Source: Chloroflexota bacterium (GTDB lineage Bacteria; Chloroflexota; Dehalococcoidia; Lucifugimonadales; UBA3495). Taken from it: a stretch of DNA of 64,000 nucleotides. The stretch is from NCBI GenBank assembly GCA_028873965.1, contig JAPPMU010000041.1, positions 51,374 to 115,373 on the forward strand, in the 5' to 3' direction. Shown here piece by piece: positions 35,339-44,986 of the stretch. Made by a program: the position numbers and the translations under genes. A model generated the notes under the pieces. That model searched no databases and was not told where the DNA came from. It saw only the letters and a list, made by a program, of their open reading frames with translations. Positions within the stretch are counted from its first letter, which is position 1. Every line of letters begins with the position of its first letter.

Positions 35339-36140
35339 CCGCGCGCACCAGGGATCCCTGGGAGGGCGTGGCGCGCTGACCGCAATCTTGCTGATCGCTT
35401 TCGCGGTCAGCCTGGTGGGCATCGGATGGGGCGACGGCGTGCTCAACGCCGGCGGTCTCCGCGCCGTCGGGCAGATCCTGGTGGCCGCCATCCAACCGCA
35501 GTTGGACCTGAACGTCCTGTCCATCGGCGCCCGCTCCACCTGGACCACGCTGGCTTACGCCTGGGCCGGCATGACTGTCGCCCTGGCTATAGGTATCCCG
35601 TTGGGTATCCTGGGCTCCGGAACCGTGGTTCGGTCCCCCTGGGCTCGACGGTGGAACATCTCATCGGCGCGCTTTGCTTTGGCGGTGTTCCGCGCTATCC
35701 ACGAGCTGGTATGGGCCTGGCTATTCGTCGCGGCGCTCGGCCTGTCTCCTATGGCCGGAGTGCTCGCCCTGGGGCTGCCCTACGGCGGCATTCTCGGTCG
35801 GATCTACGCCGAGCTGCTGCAGGACGTACCCGATGCTCCCCTACGCGCCCTGCGGAGCGCCGGAGCCTCTGAGTGGCGCGTCTTCTGGTTCGGTCGGCTC
35901 CCCATGGCCCTGCCGGACATGCTCAGCTACACCTTCTACCGCCTGGAATGCGGGATACGGTCGGCGGCCATCCTGAGCTTCGTGGGTCTCGGCGGCCTCG
36001 GTCACAACATCCAGATTTCCCTGCAGGACATCGATTACAGCCGCATGTGGACCTTCGTCTATTTCCTCATCGCGCTGGTACTCGTCGTTGACCTTTGGAG
36101 CTCGCTGGTTCGGCGCCGAGTCGCCATCGAGCAGGGTTAG
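35331..36140 (+). CDS. ABC transporter permease (PhnE-like)
   Basis: ATG at 35331 overlaps the preceding stop; hydrophobic, ALRSAGASEWRVFWFGRLPMALPDMLSYTFYRLE EAA-loop. Confidence 0.88.
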   Translation: MNDRAHQGSLGGRGALTAILLIAFAVSLVGIGWGDGVLNAGGLRAVGQILVAAIQPQLDLNVLSIGARSTWTTLAYAWAGMTVALAIGIPLGILGSGTVVRSPWARRWNISSARFALAVFRAIHELVWAWLFVAALGLSPMAGVLALGLPYGGILGRIYAELLQDVPDAPLRALRSAGASEWRVFWFGRLPMALPDMLSYTFYRLECGIRSAAILSFVGLGGLGHNIQISLQDIDYSRMWTFVYFLIALVLVVDLWSSLVRRRVAIEQG

Positions 36141-36143
36141 CAG

Positions 36144-37043
36144 ATGGCAGCCCCATACGGACGCGGCGAACCGGTCTCCCGCGGCGGAGCCACGGCGCCA
36201 ATCGCTCCGACCCGCCGCATCGGGTTCCTCGCCGCCTCCGCCGCCATCGCCATTGTGATGGGGGTGGCCGCGTGGGTGACCATCATCGGCAACGACCACT
36301 TCCCTAGCCGGGGCCTGCTCTCCCTCGAAACAGTGACCCGGGCGGCGGACTTTGCCGGCGGGTTGATCGGCACGAAATCTGCATCCACTCCCGCTTTCTA
36401 CCAGCCGGCCGAATGGGCCGAGAAAGCGCGTTTGGCCGGCGAAACCCTGGCCATGAGCGTGGCCGCCGCCGGCCTGGCCGCCCTGGGAGCCCTGGCGCTG
36501 TTCATGTTCGGCGCGCGCAACGTGATGATGGGCAGCCTCGCGCCCTACCGGTCGCCCTTCTGGACGGCGCCTTTCTTCCTGATCCGCGCGGTGTTCACCG
36601 TGAGCCGCGCCGTGCCGGAACTGGTCTGGGCCATGATCCTGGTGTTCGTCTTCACCCAGGGAACCCTGCCCGGCGTAATCGCCCTCGCCATCCACAACGG
36701 CGGCATCCTGGGCAAGCTGGGCTCCGAAATCGTAGAGGGACTCGACACGCGCCCGATGCGAGCACTGCGGTCCACCGGCGCCGGCCGGATGCAGGTGCTG
36801 CTCTACGGCGTGCTCCCCGAGGCCCTGCCCAAGTTCATCACGTACCTGTTCTATCGTTGGGAGGTGATCATCCGCACCACCATCGTGGTCGGATTCGTCG
36901 CCGCCGGCGGCCTCGGCACCGAGTTCCGCCTGGCCATGAGCCACTTCAAATTCACCGAAGTGTCGCTCATACTGTTCTGGTACCTGGTCCTCGTCCTGTT
37001 CGTGGACCTCGTCTCCGCACAGATGAGGCGGCTCGCCAACTGA
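36144..37043 (+). CDS. ABC transporter permease (PhnE-like), second subunit
   Basis: ALRSTGAGRMQVLLYGVLPEALPKFITYLFYRWEVIIRTTIVVGFVAAGGLG. Confidence 0.88.
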   Translation: MAAPYGRGEPVSRGGATAPIAPTRRIGFLAASAAIAIVMGVAAWVTIIGNDHFPSRGLLSLETVTRAADFAGGLIGTKSASTPAFYQPAEWAEKARLAGETLAMSVAAAGLAALGALALFMFGARNVMMGSLAPYRSPFWTAPFFLIRAVFTVSRAVPELVWAMILVFVFTQGTLPGVIALAIHNGGILGKLGSEIVEGLDTRPMRALRSTGAGRMQVLLYGVLPEALPKFITYLFYRWEVIIRTTIVVGFVAAGGLGTEFRLAMSHFKFTEVSLILFWYLVLVLFVDLVSAQMRRLAN

Positions 37044-37102
37044 GTGCGGCTCGATACCGGCCGCATGCGCTACGGTCGAACCCTACAAGCAGGTCTGATT
37101 GG

Positions 37103-38725
37103 TCAGTTGCCCCGATTGTAAGTGTCCGGCGGGGTAACCCCGTGAAAGATCGAATATTCTGAGATAACTTCCCGCGCACCGCCCAAATCGCCCCACACGA
37201 CCACCGTGTATACCCCACTTCCATGCTGGTTCAGTATCCGGCCAATGTCGGCTTTCACCGCGAACGTCTCTCCCGTGGCCGTCCATGATGAGGCGGTGAT
37301 CCATGGCAAAGTTAGCGACTGAGCCTGCCGGGATTGACTGGCGTCGTACGCATCCTGCCAAGCCCTGTGGGCTTCAGCAGGCGAACGCGGAGCTGGCGAG
37401 TCGATCGCAACATCATACGGACTGGGACAAGGTTTATGGGTTTTAGAGAACGTATCTGTAGTCCACCGATAGCCGCCAGTCAACGGCCATCGCAAACTCG
37501 CTACCGGGCGTCCGTTGTCGTAACAATAGGTACGAGCGACCTGTGCTCTGGCCAATTCGTGCGGCGGCGGGTCATAGTAAATCTGCACGCCTAAATCTTT
37601 CTCTTGACTGAACCGCACTCCATGCTTTGTAGTGCCGGAGAATGACACGACGTCGTTTGAGATGGACGGGACCCGGTCGTACTCAACATAGTCGCCCTCG
37701 AAATGCTGGTACATCGCGGTGTTGTACCGATCCCAGGCAATGCCGATGTTCACCCGCTTGTGAGCGGGATCCAGCATGTTCCGGCGGTGCCCGGGACTTC
37801 TCATCCAGCCGTCCATCGTCTCTCGAATTTCTTGCTTAATGGGGCCATTGGCGCGGTAGCCGTCGGACGCTGTGATGCAGTAATCCAATCCGCTGCCGTT
37901 TTCGCCGTTGGACTGGTAACCACCGGCCAGGCTGTAACGCATATACGGCTTCAGGCCGTCAATACCCCAATGGGAAGAAAAGCAGTTGTCCAACGCGGAT
38001 TCGGCGTGCAGCTGGGCAGCGACGTTCTCGCCGAGGGTTATTGCGCCAACGCCGGCTTTGTTGCGCTCGGCGTTGATCAGGGACAGCATATAGCGCTTTT
38101 CCTCGGTGTACCGGAGATTCGGTTTTTGTGTAACGGCCGGGACGCTAACGGTTGCGACCGGCGTCGGTATCCTGACAGGGAGCAGTGGCGCCAGCGTGGG
38201 CAAGGCTGCAACTGATTTCGTGGGCGTCGGCGTATTGGTCGGTTGCGTAACCATCGCCAAGTGTGGGAACACCCCACCGCAGTTCTCGTCCACCAGAGCC
38301 CGGACGCTGGCTACCGAATGGAGGCCCCGGTCAATGGCCGAATTCGTGGCAGCGAAGCGGCGCCGCTTCTCCTCCCCGGAGTATTGGCCATTGCATCCGG
38401 CGAAAGCATCAACGACTATCTCCCGCTCTGTCGTCCCGGCCGGAGTTAACGTTGGTTCAGGCGTTAGTTTGGCAGCTGTCGGCGTGAGGGGCGCCGGTGG
38501 CATTGGGGTGGGCGGGGGAGTGGGAGACAGCGCCGCCGCCGGGCGCGGCGTGTCGGTGGGGAGTGGAGCGGATGTTGGCGATGGAGACGGCGCGGGCGTG
38601 GCCGTCACTTCCCCGACACGCACGTTCACCTGCACCGGATTACGGCCCAGATACAGCATGAAGCCATATACGATGCCGCCGCCGATGACAGCGAAAACCA
38701 AAGCAATGGCCAGCACCCGCGCCAT
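37103..38725 (-). CDS. Membrane-anchored CAP (SCP/PR-1) domain protein with Pro/Thr-rich linkers
   Basis: N-terminal TM; TPAPSPSPTSAPLPTDTPRPAAALSPTPPPTPMPP; LSLINAERNKAGVGAITLGENVAAQLHAESALDNCFSSHWG...MDGWMRSPGHRRNMLDPAHKRVNIGIAWD. Confidence 0.85.
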   Translation of the reverse strand: MARVLAIALVFAVIGGGIVYGFMLYLGRNPVQVNVRVGEVTATPAPSPSPTSAPLPTDTPRPAAALSPTPPPTPMPPAPLTPTAAKLTPEPTLTPAGTTEREIVVDAFAGCNGQYSGEEKRRRFAATNSAIDRGLHSVASVRALVDENCGGVFPHLAMVTQPTNTPTPTKSVAALPTLAPLLPVRIPTPVATVSVPAVTQKPNLRYTEEKRYMLSLINAERNKAGVGAITLGENVAAQLHAESALDNCFSSHWGIDGLKPYMRYSLAGGYQSNGENGSGLDYCITASDGYRANGPIKQEIRETMDGWMRSPGHRRNMLDPAHKRVNIGIAWDRYNTAMYQHFEGDYVEYDRVPSISNDVVSFSGTTKHGVRFSQEKDLGVQIYYDPPPHELARAQVARTYCYDNGRPVASLRWPLTGGYRWTTDTFSKTHKPCPSPYDVAIDSPAPRSPAEAHRAWQDAYDASQSRQAQSLTLPWITASSWTATGETFAVKADIGRILNQHGSGVYTVVVWGDLGGAREVISEYSIFHGVTPPDTYNRGN

Positions 38726-38731
38726 GTTCAG

Positions 38732-39205
38732 CTATTCGCTTTCGTCCGGAGGCGGCTCGTCGAAGGTCTTTCCTTCGGCCTCGGCATTGGTCTTGCGATT
38801 CAGCCAGTCGCGCCATTGCGCGTTGGATTCGATACGCCCTTCAATATGCCCTTCAGTGTGGCCCAACTCGCGCTGGGCATTGAGCAAAGGCCGGATTACC
38901 TTCTCTATGATTGCCATCAGGCCATGCCCTCCTTTGTGGATCAGTAGGATGATGGCAAGCGTTTCTGACGGGTTTGGCAGCAGGTCGAGTGGTTCCATCT
39001 GCCGATCAGTGCCGTTACCGCCTTTGCGGTTTCCGCGTTTATCATACCGCCCTGTGCCATCATGTTGCCAATGATGACCACTGCCAGGACTATTTCCAGG
39101 GTGGTCAGGGCTGGGCGCTATCAGACGGAATAGCGTCCACGGAAAGCCTTGCCTTGGCTCTCTGGGCTGACCGAGCAACTCGCTGAGACGTTGGGCAAAG
39201 GTCAT
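38732..39205 (-). CDS. Hypothetical protein with C-terminal EGHIEGRIESN...FDEPPP motif
   Basis: LGHTEGHIEGRIESNAQWRDWLNRKTNAEAEGKTFDEPPPDESE parallels the 23301..23762 product. Confidence 0.5.
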   Translation of the reverse strand: MTFAQRLSELLGQPREPRQGFPWTLFRLIAPSPDHPGNSPGSGHHWQHDGTGRYDKRGNRKGGNGTDRQMEPLDLLPNPSETLAIILLIHKGGHGLMAIIEKVIRPLLNAQRELGHTEGHIEGRIESNAQWRDWLNRKTNAEAEGKTFDEPPPDESE

Positions 39206-39465
39206 TCTCGACCGTCGCTGGGCGGCGACTCTTCCATATCGGAACTGTCTTCATCATGACGAGTGGTCACCGCCCAGTGGCAAAAACCGAGGAGCAGCGT
39301 TCCGTGAACAACCTGGACCGCGGTGAGTAGGTTGAAACCAATCAGATCGTGTCCCGCCATGTATGCGGAGAGGCCGAGCCAGAGCACGACCGCCAGTACC
39401 ATCTTGAACCCTTTGATTCCCGGCGGCATTCTCATCAGCGCGCTCCGGCTCCCCTCAGTCGTCAA
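39202..39465 (-). CDS. Small membrane protein
   Basis: Two hydrophobic segments (MVLAVVLWLGLSAYMAG, AVQVVHGTLLLGFCHWAV); 4-nt overlap with the downstream ORF. Confidence 0.45.
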   Translation of the reverse strand: MTTEGSRSALMRMPPGIKGFKMVLAVVLWLGLSAYMAGHDLIGFNLLTAVQVVHGTLLLGFCHWAVTTRHDEDSSDMEESPPSDGRE

Positions 39466-39483
39466 TCCCGCCGTTCGCTTACC

Positions 39484-40437
39484 CTACTCCGCGTCGGGAT
39501 GAGTCGTGATGAACCGCGCCGCCCGCTCCGGGTCCACCTGCGGCGCCCGCACCTCGACCCCTGCCTGCTCCTCCTGCAAGCGCACCGTGCTGCTGCTGTC
39601 GGCCTGGCCCCAGCCGCGGTTCATGGCCTGCAGCGAGATCTGCTGCGCCAATGTGGACATGGGCATGGGCACGTCGTACTCCCGCGCCAACTCCGTCGCC
39701 AGCGAGATGTCCTTGTGCGCCAGGTTCAACGCGAAACTCGCCGGCTCAAACTCCCCGCGAAACATCGTCCGCACCAACCCCTCGTGGAGGAAGGACATCC
39801 GGCCCAACGCCCCGCGCCTCACGCACTCCCACAGCGGTTCGGGATCCACGCCCGCCTTGACGCCCAGCGTCAGCCCTTCCGCGATGGCCTGCCGCACGCT
39901 GTGGCCAATCATGTTGTGCACCAGCTTTGCCACACTGCCAGCGCCGATCTCCCCCGCGTAGAACACCTTGTCCCCAAAGGCGTCCAGTATCGGCTTCACC
40001 CGATCAAACACCTCCCGGTCTCCACCCACCATCACCGCCAGGTTTCCCGACGCCGCCCCCGTCTTCCCCCCGCTCACCGGCGCGTCCAGCACGTGACAAC
40101 CCTTGGCCCGAAACTGCGGCTCGATCTCCCGAATCAGCGTCGGCCGGCTCGACGACAGGTCGATGTACACGCTCCCCGGACGGATCCCTTCCAGCACTCC
40201 CGAAGCGCCCGTCGAAACCGCCTCCACCTCGTAGGGACCCGGCAGCGACGTGAACGTCACGTCGCTGGCCTCCGCGACCTCCGCCGGCGTGTTGGCGAGA
40301 CGCGCGCCGCCTTCCAGCAGGGGCAATGCCGCCTCTTCGCGCAAATCGTAAACGATCATCGGGTAGCCGGCCCGCTGGATGTTGGCGGACATCCCGCCGC
40401 CCATGTTCCCCAAGCCAATGAATCCTACTGTTTCCAT
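39484..40437 (-). CDS. NAD(P)-dependent beta-hydroxyacid dehydrogenase (3-hydroxyisobutyrate dehydrogenase-like)
   Basis: VGFIGLGNMGGGMSANIQRAGYPMIVYD, VLDAPVSGGKTGAASGNLAVMVGG, GEIGAGSVAKLVHNM, LAHKDISLA. Confidence 0.92.
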   Translation of the reverse strand: METVGFIGLGNMGGGMSANIQRAGYPMIVYDLREEAALPLLEGGARLANTPAEVAEASDVTFTSLPGPYEVEAVSTGASGVLEGIRPGSVYIDLSSSRPTLIREIEPQFRAKGCHVLDAPVSGGKTGAASGNLAVMVGGDREVFDRVKPILDAFGDKVFYAGEIGAGSVAKLVHNMIGHSVRQAIAEGLTLGVKAGVDPEPLWECVRRGALGRMSFLHEGLVRTMFRGEFEPASFALNLAHKDISLATELAREYDVPMPMSTLAQQISLQAMNRGWGQADSSSTVRLQEEQAGVEVRAPQVDPERAARFITTHPDAE

Positions 40438-40531
40438 AACGCATCACCTGCTCGCAAATTTGGGTTCGCAGCCGCAGTATATCGCACGCCAAACGGCCCG
40501 ATCTGAACCGAGTGCTATAATGAAATTGCAT

Positions 40532-40605
40532 TGCCCCGTGGTGTAGCGGTAGCACGTCAGCCTTTGGAGCTGTAAGCCCTGGTTCGAACCCAGGCGGGGC
40601 AGCCA
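40532..40605 (+). tRNA. tRNA-Gln (anticodon TTG), CCA encoded
   Basis: Acceptor TGCCCCG/CGGGGCA, anticodon loop CTTTGGA, T arm CTGGTTCGAACCCAG, GCCA end. Confidence 0.93.
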
Positions 40606-40628
40606 AACACGCTGCGTTTCAAAACTTG

Positions 40629-40656
40629 GGCGACCTGGTGGCCGCCCTCATTTATT
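40629..40656 (+). terminator. Hairpin downstream of tRNA-Gln
   Basis: GGGCGaCCtggtGGcCGCCC followed by tcatttatt. Confidence 0.6.
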
Positions 40657-42090
40657 GGTTCGTCGTTCCAGGAAAATGGGCATCCCACCCTTGGGCCGGA
40701 GCGAAATCAGCGGAAGCATTTCGGCCTTGTGCTTGGGGTCGTGGCGCACCTTCCATTGCTGTCCCAGGGTCGCCAGGATCATCTTGGCTTCCATCATCGC
40801 GAACCCCTCGCCGATGCACTGGCGCGGCCCCCCGCCGAAGGGGTAATACGCGTAACGCGGCAGCCCATCCCGGAACTCGTCCGTCCACCGCTCCGGACGG
40901 AACTCCAGGGGGCCGTCGAACCAGCGGGCGTCCCGCTGGATCACCAGCTGCGGCGCCGCCAGCAGGGCCCCCGGCGGAATGTCGTAGCCGCCCAGCTCGA
41001 AGGGCTGGAACGCCATTCGCGACCAGAACCAGATCGGTGGGTACAGCCGCAGCGATTCCGCGAGCACCTTGTCCGTATAGGTCAGGTTCGCCAGATCCGA
41101 CAATTCCGGCGACCGGTCGCCGAGAACCTCATCCAGTTCCTCGTGGAATCGCCGTTGCGCGTCGGGATTGGTGGCCAGCAGGTACCATGTCCACGTGAGG
41201 CACACCGCGGTGGTCTCGTGGCCCGCCGCAAACATCGTGATGGTCTGGTCGCGCACCTGCTGGTCGGTCAGCGGCTGTCCCACGCCTTCCTCGTCCTCCA
41301 GCCGGGCGTCCAGCAACAGGGAGAGCAGATCGTCCTCGCCCGTGGATCTCTCCCGCCGCTCGGAGATCGCGCCGAAAATGATGCGATCCAGTTCCGCCCG
41401 CGCCCTCCGGAAGCGCACCGTGTACGGCACCGGCAAGCGATGCATGAGCCTCCGCAACTTGGGCGGCTGGTTCACCCGTCTCACCAGGTAGTTGTTGATT
41501 AGCTCGAACGCCTCGCCGATCCGCCGCACGTCATCGGGAAGTTCCAGCCCGAACAGCGTTTTGACCACCACCCGCAGCGTGAGCGCCCCCATCTCCCGGG
41601 CCATGTCCACCCTTTGCCCGTCGGACCACGACGCCCGGTGGTGTGCGGCGAAGTCCCGCATCAGCTCGCCATAGCCTTCCACCCGCCCCCGGTGGAACTG
41701 CGGCTGCATCAACCGCCGTTGCTGCAGGTGCTCCACCGGCCCGGCAGTCACCAAACCGTCGCCCATCGCGTACTTGAGCACGTCGGTGTTCGGCCCCCGC
41801 CCCACCAGCCGGTGGTTGGTGACCACCACGTCCCGTATCAGGTCGGGGTGGTTCACCATGAGCAGCAGGGCCGGTTTGACCGACAGCGTGACCAGGTCAC
41901 CATACCGCGCCGATTCCAGCATGAACCGGATCGGATCGCGGATGTACCGCAGCGTCTGTCCGATTACGGGCAGCTCCGGCGGCCCGGGTGGCAACTCGCT
42001 GCGGTCGACCACCGGCCGCGGCGGATATGTCACGGTGGACGTAGTCATGGATAGAACTCTGGTTTGGCCCCGCACCAACCTTTGCATCAT
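40648..42090 (-). CDS. Cytochrome P450
   Basis: FAAGHETTAVCLTWTWYLLATNP (I helix), ESLRLYPP (ExxR), PFGGGPRQCIGEGFAMMEAKM (heme Cys loop). Confidence 0.95.
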   Translation of the reverse strand: MMQRLVRGQTRVLSMTTSTVTYPPRPVVDRSELPPGPPELPVIGQTLRYIRDPIRFMLESARYGDLVTLSVKPALLLMVNHPDLIRDVVVTNHRLVGRGPNTDVLKYAMGDGLVTAGPVEHLQQRRLMQPQFHRGRVEGYGELMRDFAAHHRASWSDGQRVDMAREMGALTLRVVVKTLFGLELPDDVRRIGEAFELINNYLVRRVNQPPKLRRLMHRLPVPYTVRFRRARAELDRIIFGAISERRERSTGEDDLLSLLLDARLEDEEGVGQPLTDQQVRDQTITMFAAGHETTAVCLTWTWYLLATNPDAQRRFHEELDEVLGDRSPELSDLANLTYTDKVLAESLRLYPPIWFWSRMAFQPFELGGYDIPPGALLAAPQLVIQRDARWFDGPLEFRPERWTDEFRDGLPRYAYYPFGGGPRQCIGEGFAMMEAKMILATLGQQWKVRHDPKHKAEMLPLISLRPKGGMPIFLERRTNK

Positions 42091-42099
42091 CTAATCGTC

Positions 42100-42169
42100 A
42101 TTCCTGCGCAAGCAGGAATCCAGAGTCCGCTGTGAATAGCGACTTCCGGGTTCCCGCGAAAGCGGGAAC
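42100..42169. repeat. Two REP-like palindromes (42100-42119 and 42150-42169)
   Basis: ATTCCTGCGCAAGCAGGAAT and GTTCCCGCGAAAGCGGGAAC. Confidence 0.8.
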
Positions 42170-42205
42170 AACGCGTGGTCTCCCAAAAGGCCCATAGAGG
42201 ATCGG

Positions 42206-42544
42206 CTAACCGTCCAGGGGAATCGTGGCGGTAAGCCGTGGCTGGTCCCCCACCGCCCGCGTGGTGTGTCCCTGGCCGGTCAGATCCTCCGCCAGCGTCA
42301 CGTGGCCCGCGCCGAACCGGTGCACCGTCCCGTCACCCAGGCCAATCTCAACCTCGCCCTCCAGCGTGATTACAAACTGGCGGCGTGGCGCGCAGTGCCA
42401 GTCGCTGAAATATCCCGGCTCAACTCGCCGGAACACGATCCCCTGCGCGGCCTGCATCGCCGCGTACTCCGGATGCGACTCCAGTTCGATGTGCTCGATG
42501 TGCGACTGTCCGTCCTCTCCCGTGTAAAGCCTCATTATCGGCAT
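42206..42544 (-). CDS. Cupin domain protein
   Basis: SDWHCAPRRQFVITLEGEVEIGLGDGTVHRFGAGHVTLAEDLTGQGHTTRAVG. Confidence 0.75.
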   Translation of the reverse strand: MPIMRLYTGEDGQSHIEHIELESHPEYAAMQAAQGIVFRRVEPGYFSDWHCAPRRQFVITLEGEVEIGLGDGTVHRFGAGHVTLAEDLTGQGHTTRAVGDQPRLTATIPLDG

Positions 42545-42842
42545 GGTATTCCCCCTTGTGTGTTGTCATCCTGTATCGTTCCCAGTGCAATTCTATCAAA
42601 ATCCGCCTGCCTATCACTTCCTGACGTCAGAAAACCGGAGCCGCATCTCCGGGCTTGCGTCGGCGGCAGACCACTCGCGCCGCGCTGCTGGATGGTCAAC
42701 CCTGCCGCTTCACGGAATCACGCCCTCGGTAGGTGGGATCGGCGCTGGCGGGGGCCTCCCACCTGGCCCGGTTCGGCAGTCTCGGTTGACCGATGTTTAC
42801 CGCCTTGTTAGAATGCCCGGCAGTCTATTTATTCGGGCGGTC

Positions 42843-43460
42843 ATGCTTACAATCGGTCTAACGGGCGGCATTGGAAGTGGCAAAAGCGTAGTTGCCGAGC
42901 TGTTGCGGGCGCAAGGCGCGTCGATTATCGACGCCGATCGGCTGGGCCACGAGGCTTACGCTCCGAACTCCGAAGCCTGGCAGCAGGTCGTTGCCGCCTT
43001 TGGAGAGGACATTCTAACCACGGAAGGCGAAATCGATCGGCGCAAACTTGGATCCATAGTATTCGCTGACCCGGCACAACTCGAGCGGCTCAACGGCATC
43101 ATGCATCCCCTGATGGCTCGAATGGTCGAGGACCGCAAGGCAGGCCTCGCCGCCGATGGCGTTGAGGTTGCGGTGGTGGAGGCCGCGGTGCTCTTCGAGG
43201 CGGGTTGGGATAAGCTGGTCGACGAAGTCTGGTCCACTCACACGCCAGCCGACGTGGTTGTCGAACGACTGCGCCAGCGCAACGGAATGACCGAAGAGGA
43301 AGCCAGAAAGCGAATCAACTCGCAGATGCCGGCGGAAGAACGCAACGGGCGTTCCGACGTGGTGGTCGAAAACGCGGCCGATTTGGCCGATTTGGAAAGC
43401 GAAGTGGCTGCTCTGTGGCAGGCTCGAGTCAAAGGAAAGGTAAATCAAGGCAATGGTTGA
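42843..43460 (+). CDS. coaE: Dephospho-CoA kinase
   Basis: ATG at 42843; [39 protein letters not shown]...[19 protein letters not shown]...[24 protein letters not shown]. Confidence 0.93.
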   Translation: MLTIGLTGGIGSGKSVVAELLRAQGASIIDADRLGHEAYAPNSEAWQQVVAAFGEDILTTEGEIDRRKLGSIVFADPAQLERLNGIMHPLMARMVEDRKAGLAADGVEVAVVEAAVLFEAGWDKLVDEVWSTHTPADVVVERLRQRNGMTEEEARKRINSQMPAEERNGRSDVVVENAADLADLESEVAALWQARVKGKVNQGNG

Positions 43461-44364
43461 AGCAAACATCGAAATGCTGGAAGACGAACCCAGTTTCAAG
43501 GAATTCGCCATCGAAGAGTTCCTGGTCCGCAGCGAACCGTACTACCGCGCTGTCGGCGACGAACTCGAGCTGTTCGAGGCCGCTTACGAGCAACACATCC
43601 CGGTCCTGCTGAAAGGCCCCACCGGGTGCGGCAAGACGCGCTTCGTCGAGTACATGGCGTGGAAACTCGGCCGGCCCATCACCACGATCCGCAGCGAGGG
43701 CGCGCAGGAAATGCGCGAAGGTGAGGTTCGCGTCCCGCTGGTAACCATTGCCTGCCACGAGGACCTCACTGCCAGCGACCTCGTGGGACGCTACCTCCTT
43801 GACGCCAACGGCACCCGCTGGATCGACGGCCCCATGACCCGCGCGGTCAAGGCCGGCGCCATCCTGTACCTGGACGAAGTGGTGGAAGCCCGCAAGGACA
43901 CCACCGTTCTGATCCACCCTCTCACCGACCACCGGCGCATCCTGCCCGTCGAGAAGACCGGCAATATCATCGAGGCCGATGATCGCTTCCTGCTCTGCAT
44001 CTCCTACAACCCTCACTACCAGAGCGCCCTGAAGGACCTGAAGCACAGCACCCGGCAGCGGTTCATCTCCATCGAGTTCGACTATCCGCCGGTTGACGTG
44101 GAAGCCGAGATTGTCGCCAAGGAAAGCGGCTGCGACGAAGTCCAGGCCCATGCCCTCGCGCGCCTGGGCGAAAAGATCCGCAACCTCCGCGAGCACGGCC
44201 TGGCCGAAGGCGCCAGCACTCGCCTCCTGATCTACGCCGGCCGGCTGATGCAGCAGGGCATTCCCGCCCGTCGCGCCTGCCAGGTGGCCATCGTGTGGAC
44301 CCTGAGCGATGAAACCGAGCTCCAACGCAGCATCGAAGAGGTGGTGTACTCCATCTTCGAGTAG
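43453..44364 (+). CDS. MoxR-family AAA+ ATPase (CbbQ/NorQ-like)
   Basis: [36 protein letters not shown]...[34 protein letters not shown]...[32 protein letters not shown]. Confidence 0.92.
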   Translation: MVEANIEMLEDEPSFKEFAIEEFLVRSEPYYRAVGDELELFEAAYEQHIPVLLKGPTGCGKTRFVEYMAWKLGRPITTIRSEGAQEMREGEVRVPLVTIACHEDLTASDLVGRYLLDANGTRWIDGPMTRAVKAGAILYLDEVVEARKDTTVLIHPLTDHRRILPVEKTGNIIEADDRFLLCISYNPHYQSALKDLKHSTRQRFISIEFDYPPVDVEAEIVAKESGCDEVQAHALARLGEKIRNLREHGLAEGASTRLLIYAGRLMQQGIPARRACQVAIVWTLSDETELQRSIEEVVYSIFE

Positions 44365-44378
44365 CTGATGGAACCGCA

Positions 44379-44972
44379 ATGGGTGCACTCACCCTCGATC
44401 TAGTCCGCAACGCGCTGGCCAATCGCCAGCGGATTACTGCCGCCGCAGAAGGCCTGATGCCGGCGGCAGTAATGCTATTGCTGTACCCCAAGGACGGAGA
44501 TTTCTGCGTCCTGCTCAACAAGCGCTCCATGACCGTCGAGCACCACAAAGGGGAAATGTCGTTCCCCGGCGGAGCCCGCGACCCCGAAGACGCGGATTTC
44601 GAGGACACCGCCCGGCGCGAGACTGAAGAAGAAATGGGCATCGCCCGAGACGACATCACAATCTTGGGACGCCTGGACGACAACGTCACCCGTTCCAACT
44701 TCATTGTGAAGGTCTTTGTCGGGACCATACCCTATCCCTACCGGTTCAATCCCAGTTCGCACGAAATCGCAGAGGTCGTCGAAATTCCCATCAACGTCCT
44801 TCGCGATCCCGCCACGCTGCGCTGGGATTCCCGGATCGAAAATGGCGAGAGGATTTCCGTGCGATCCTATGGCTACCAGCAACACCTCGTGTATGGAGCC
44901 ACCGCCAAAATCCTCGATCAGTTCCTCGACATCATTGACGCCCAGTTGACGATCAACGCCGAGTTGACATAA
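44379..44972 (+). CDS. Nudix hydrolase, CoA pyrophosphatase (NudL)-like
   Basis: LLNKRSMTVEHHKGEMSFPGGARDPEDADFEDTARRETEEEMGI (CoAse-type LLxxRSx5HxGxxxFPGG plus Nudix box). Confidence 0.85.
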   Translation: MGALTLDLVRNALANRQRITAAAEGLMPAAVMLLLYPKDGDFCVLLNKRSMTVEHHKGEMSFPGGARDPEDADFEDTARRETEEEMGIARDDITILGRLDDNVTRSNFIVKVFVGTIPYPYRFNPSSHEIAEVVEIPINVLRDPATLRWDSRIENGERISVRSYGYQQHLVYGATAKILDQFLDIIDAQLTINAELT

Positions 44973-44986
44973 GGAGGACACGAGCC

